From assembly GCF_016908975.1 (NCBI RefSeq), contig NZ_JAFBEX010000034.1, positions 1 to 43,870 on the forward strand: a DNA stretch of 43,870 nucleotides. Direction: 5' to 3'. How positions within the stretch are numbered: the stretch's first letter is position 1; each line of letters opens with the position of its first letter. Shown in pieces: positions 41,286 through 43,870 of this stretch. A model generated the notes under the pieces. It worked only from the letters and a program-made list of their open reading frames with translations. It searched no databases and had not been told where the DNA came from. The position numbers and the translations under genes were made by a program. This stretch comes from Neobacillus cucumis (GTDB lineage: Bacteria; Bacillota; Bacilli; Bacillales; Cytobacillaceae).

Positions 41286-42767
41286 ATGAAGCAAATCAAA
41301 CATATAACATGGAACAGCGGTGTGATGGTCATAACTATGATGTTAATTACTTTCCTATCGTTATTCTTTAAGTATATTGGATTAACTGAAACCAATATAA
41401 TCATTACTTTCATATTAGGTGTTTTGGTGGTTTCAAAATTTACAGATGGTTATTTGTATGGAATAATTGCATCAATAATTGGGGTATTGAATTTTAATTT
41501 CTTTTTTACAGTGCCTTATTACTCACTCGCTGCTTATAGACCGGACTATCCCGTAACATTTGCAATTATGTTGATTGCAGCGATTATCACAAGTACATTA
41601 ACAGCAAAGGTGAAAAAAGAGGCAAGTTTATTATCATTTCGTGAAAAACAAACACAAATTCTTTATCAAATCAGTAAAAATTTACTCCAAGCAACAGATT
41701 TAGACCAAATTTTAGAAATAGGTGCGACAAAGATTTTTGAGTTCATCAATCATTCTGTTTTTATTTATGTGTTAAAATCATCGAATGGATTGAGTGAACC
41801 TTGCATCTTAAAAATAGATGAGAATGAACAAATGTTTTTTAATTGCGATGAAATAAGAAAAACAATCCAAACAAATAAATCTTTTGAAACAAAGAATGTA
41901 ATCTATTTTCCGATTAAAGGACTTGACGAGAGTCTCGGAGTAATTGGGATTAACTGCTTGAATTCTTCTTTAACCATAGAGCAAAAAAGTTTTGTCGAAT
42001 CCATTTCAATGCAACTTGCGCTTGCAATGGAACGTGAAAAAATTTCGAAGAAACAACAGAAAGCCCAAGTTGAAATGGAAAGAGAAAAACTTCGAGGAAA
42101 TCTTCTTCGTGCAGTATCACATGATTTGCGTACACCTTTAACAGGAATTTTAGGATCTACAACTACTTTACTCGAACACGGAGAAACACTTGAAAAAGAT
42201 GTGACGAGACAATTATTAGTTGATATTTTTGAAGATTCAAAATGGCTTATCCATTCTGTCGAAAACATATTAAGCATTACTCGGATGGATGATGGTAAAG
42301 TTTCAATTAATAAAAATATTGAATTAGTGGAAGAAGTCGTTAGTGAGGCAATCTTAAGAATTAAAAAACTTGACACTCAACATGAAATAAAAATAACTAT
42401 CCCAGACGAACCTATTATGATTCCAATGGATGGAATATTAATTAAACAAGTATTGATAAACTTGCTTGATAACGCAATTAAATATACGCCTAACGATTCC
42501 ACTATTGAAGTGAAAATCTTTCTTAAAGATGATTTTGTTTATTTCGAAGTAATTGATAATGGAAATGGCATACCCGATGAAAATCTGCCTTTGATTTTCA
42601 ACCGATTTTTCACTACTTCTTCAACCCGTGGCATCGGGTTAGGTCTTGCCATCTGTAAATCTATTATTAACGCTCACGGTGGAGTAATTTCTGCTTTTAA
42701 TAATGAAAATGGTGGAGCAACCTTTCGATTTAAATTACCAGTAAAGGATGATATAGATGGAGAATAA
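41286..42767 (+). CDS. KdpD C-terminal half: DUF4118 membrane histidine kinase
   Basis: The 493-residue protein starts directly with four membrane helices of the DUF4118 domain (about 10-105). A GAF-like domain (about 125-240) follows, then HisKA with AVSHDLRTPLTGILGS, and HATPase with LLDNAIKYTPN, DNGNGIP and GIGLGLAICKSI. It corresponds to KdpD after removal of its KdpD-N/UspA sensor, which here is a separate duplicated protein (33097-35442). ATG 41286 follows AAGGATGATTTTA; ATG 41277 overlaps that site. It overlaps kdpE by 11 bases. It should phosphorylate KdpE. Confidence 0.9.
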   Translation: MKQIKHITWNSGVMVITMMLITFLSLFFKYIGLTETNIIITFILGVLVVSKFTDGYLYGIIASIIGVLNFNFFFTVPYYSLAAYRPDYPVTFAIMLIAAIITSTLTAKVKKEASLLSFREKQTQILYQISKNLLQATDLDQILEIGATKIFEFINHSVFIYVLKSSNGLSEPCILKIDENEQMFFNCDEIRKTIQTNKSFETKNVIYFPIKGLDESLGVIGINCLNSSLTIEQKSFVESISMQLALAMEREKISKKQQKAQVEMEREKLRGNLLRAVSHDLRTPLTGILGSTTTLLEHGETLEKDVTRQLLVDIFEDSKWLIHSVENILSITRMDDGKVSINKNIELVEEVVSEAILRIKKLDTQHEIKITIPDEPIMIPMDGILIKQVLINLLDNAIKYTPNDSTIEVKIFLKDDFVYFEVIDNGNGIPDENLPLIFNRFFTTSSTRGIGLGLAICKSIINAHGGVISAFNNENGGATFRFKLPVKDDIDGE

Positions 42768-43461
42768 GCCAACAATTCTTGTGGTTGAAGATGACAAATC
42801 GATTAGAAATTTTATTTGTGTTTCATTAAATGCAAATGGTTATAAATACATAGAAACAGATTCGGGCAAGAACGCTATCTCATTAGCGGCATCCCATCGT
42901 CCAGAAATCATTATTTTGGATTTAGGGCTTCCAGATATTGAAGGGATTGATGTGATTACCGAACTAAGAAAATTAACAAAAGCCCCTATCGTTGTTGTAT
43001 CGGCGCGAGGACAAGAAAAAGAAAAAGTTCGAGCTTTGGATTCTGGTGCAGATGATTATTTAACAAAACCTTTTAGTTTGCCGGAACTGCTCGCACGACT
43101 GAGGGTGGCTTTGCGTCATTTAATTCCTACAAGTATATCTAATCAACAGGAATTGAGTTCAATGTTTACTGTCGGAGAATTGAAAATTGATTATGAAAAA
43201 CGTCATGTTTTTTTATCTAGAGATGAAATTCATTTAACGCCTTTAGAATATAAATTATTAGTCTTGATGGCAAAACATGCAGGAAGGGTATTAACACATA
43301 AATTCATTCTAAGAGAGATTTGGGGTGATACAAATGGGAGTGATACATTGTCACTCCGAGTCTTTATGGCAAACATGCGAAGAAAAATTGAAAAAGAACC
43401 AGCTCAACCTAGATATTTGTTAACTGAAGTCGGAGTAGGTTACCGGCTAGCGGATGAATAA
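42757..43461 (+). CDS. kdpE: KdpE response regulator
   Basis: The 234-residue OmpR-type regulator has a receiver with VVEDD, phospho-acceptor Asp in IIILDLGLPDIEG and KPFS. The winged-helix domain has HLTPLEYKLLVLMAKHAGRVLTH and RVFMANMRRKIE...LTEVGVGYRL. It should activate kdp, which lies divergently 2.6 kb away. The ATG lies inside the end of the kinase gene, so the pair is translationally coupled. A terminator follows at 43494. Confidence 0.93.
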   Translation: MENKPTILVVEDDKSIRNFICVSLNANGYKYIETDSGKNAISLAASHRPEIIILDLGLPDIEGIDVITELRKLTKAPIVVVSARGQEKEKVRALDSGADDYLTKPFSLPELLARLRVALRHLIPTSISNQQELSSMFTVGELKIDYEKRHVFLSRDEIHLTPLEYKLLVLMAKHAGRVLTHKFILREIWGDTNGSDTLSLRVFMANMRRKIEKEPAQPRYLLTEVGVGYRLADE

Positions 43462-43493
43462 TAACATGAGACACGCTAGGAATTTTGTTAGCG

Positions 43494-43519
43494 AACAGGA
43501 GAGAAATGGTCCTGTTTTT
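43494..43519 (+). terminator. kdpE terminator
   Basis: AACAGGA/TCCTGTT stem with a 9-base loop and T-run. Confidence 0.82.
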
Positions 43520-43608
43520 CGCTTATTGTGTTAACCTGCCAGTTACTTTAAGTAGATTGCTTCACAAACTTTTTATCAAAGCTTTAGGTAGAAGTTGGAT
43601 GGGGTCTT

Positions 43609-43707
43609 TTACCTGGATCTGCAAAGTGAAACGCCAACAATGATGCTTAAACCGACCAGACCGGGAATTAATTCAGCAAGCCCTTTCGTCGTTCTTAGCC
43701 GACATTT
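43609..43707 (-). other. possible coding relic
   Basis: A minus-strand frame reads CRLRTTKGLAELIPGLVGLS then IIVGVSLCRSR and stop, a plausible membrane-protein tail. It has no start codon or ribosome site and lies just beyond the group II intron end. I do not recognise the family. Confidence 0.25.
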
Positions 43708-43756
43708 ACAAACTTTATATGATATATCTTTTTTAAAAAATAAATTTCTAAAGAGA

Positions 43757-43870
43757 ATAGAGTAGGCGCATGAAATATTCATGCGCCTCTCACAGATCCG
43801 TACATGCGGGTCATCGCATACGGCTCCTCCATGCTTATCCCCGTTGGGGATGTAGTTCGTTATAAATGTC
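43757..43870 (-). mobile_element. 3' end of a second group II intron
   Basis: Read on the minus strand, domain V (43826-43795) is GAGCCGTATGCG...CGCATGTACGGATC with the AGC triad. Domain VI (43794-43761) is a hairpin AGGCGCATGAA/TTCATGCGCCT. The intron end is near 43757. Its sequence differs from the intron at 1-92, so it is a different element. Most of it lies beyond the window. Confidence 0.8.

Noticed and set aside
1..43870. tRNA or rRNA genes
   Set aside because: No cloverleaf with CCA-adjacent T-arm (GGTTCGAATCC) and no rRNA-like sequence was seen on either strand.

Overview
This is a low-GC Firmicutes chromosome segment from a spore-forming Bacillaceae. The spore-protein genes sspP, sspO, sspN and tlp, plus the order sspP-sspO-citB-yneN-sspN-tlp-yneP-yneQ-plsY-yneT-parE-parC, match the Bacillus subtilis backbone. 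Gene content suggests a Neobacillus/Mesobacillus-like genus, but the genus cannot be fixed from the sequence alone. Both window edges carry the 3' end (domains V and VI) of a group II intron. The left one reads on +, the right one on -, and each is cut off by the window.

Region 1 (1-21 kb) is the conserved backbone with insertions. Accessory items are: a small helical-protein gene between sspO and sspP; an antibiotic-resistance-type ABC-F gene with a leader peptide and a terminator that runs into its start codon; a double-AAA+ CbxX/SpoVK-like ATPase; a CapA-type phosphatase; and a REC-GGDEF response regulator with a histidine kinase. Four copies of a palindromic intergenic repeat lie between the small spore genes; their arms differ in sequence but stay complementary. 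yneQ carries an in-frame TGA where Trp is expected.

Region 2 (21-27.6 kb) holds a secreted protein with calcium-loop-like motifs, a MarR regulator with its own operator, and a heterodimeric ABC exporter. A 52-bp-period tandem repeat, a nested palindrome and a XerS-like tyrosine recombinase follow. An 11-6-11 bp inverted repeat overlaps the recombinase promoter.

Region 3 (27.7-43.5 kb) is a potassium-homeostasis island. In order it contains a relic of a second ktrA, a possible antiporter C-terminal relic, an ArsB/NhaD-type transporter, ktrB and ktrA, a Spo0M-like arrestin-fold gene behind its own cyclic-di-AMP (ydaO-type) riboswitch, the kdp operon behind a second, nearly identical cyclic-di-AMP riboswitch, a DUF2294 gene, and a kinase/regulator pair. 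The kdp operon encodes an undescribed-looking 28-residue membrane peptide, then KdpF, KdpA, KdpB, KdpC and a KdpD-like sensor.

The most unusual feature is how KdpD is divided. The cytoplasmic KdpD-N/UspA sensor module is tandemly duplicated in one kinase-less protein at the end of the kdp operon. The transmembrane DUF4118-GAF-histidine kinase half is a separate gene next to kdpE, divergent from the operon. The two riboswitch leaders are long direct repeats that bracket the whole kdp operon. The layout predicts that low c-di-AMP (low K+) opens both the Kdp pump and the Spo0M-like gene, while the split sensor/kinase sets kdp transcription.
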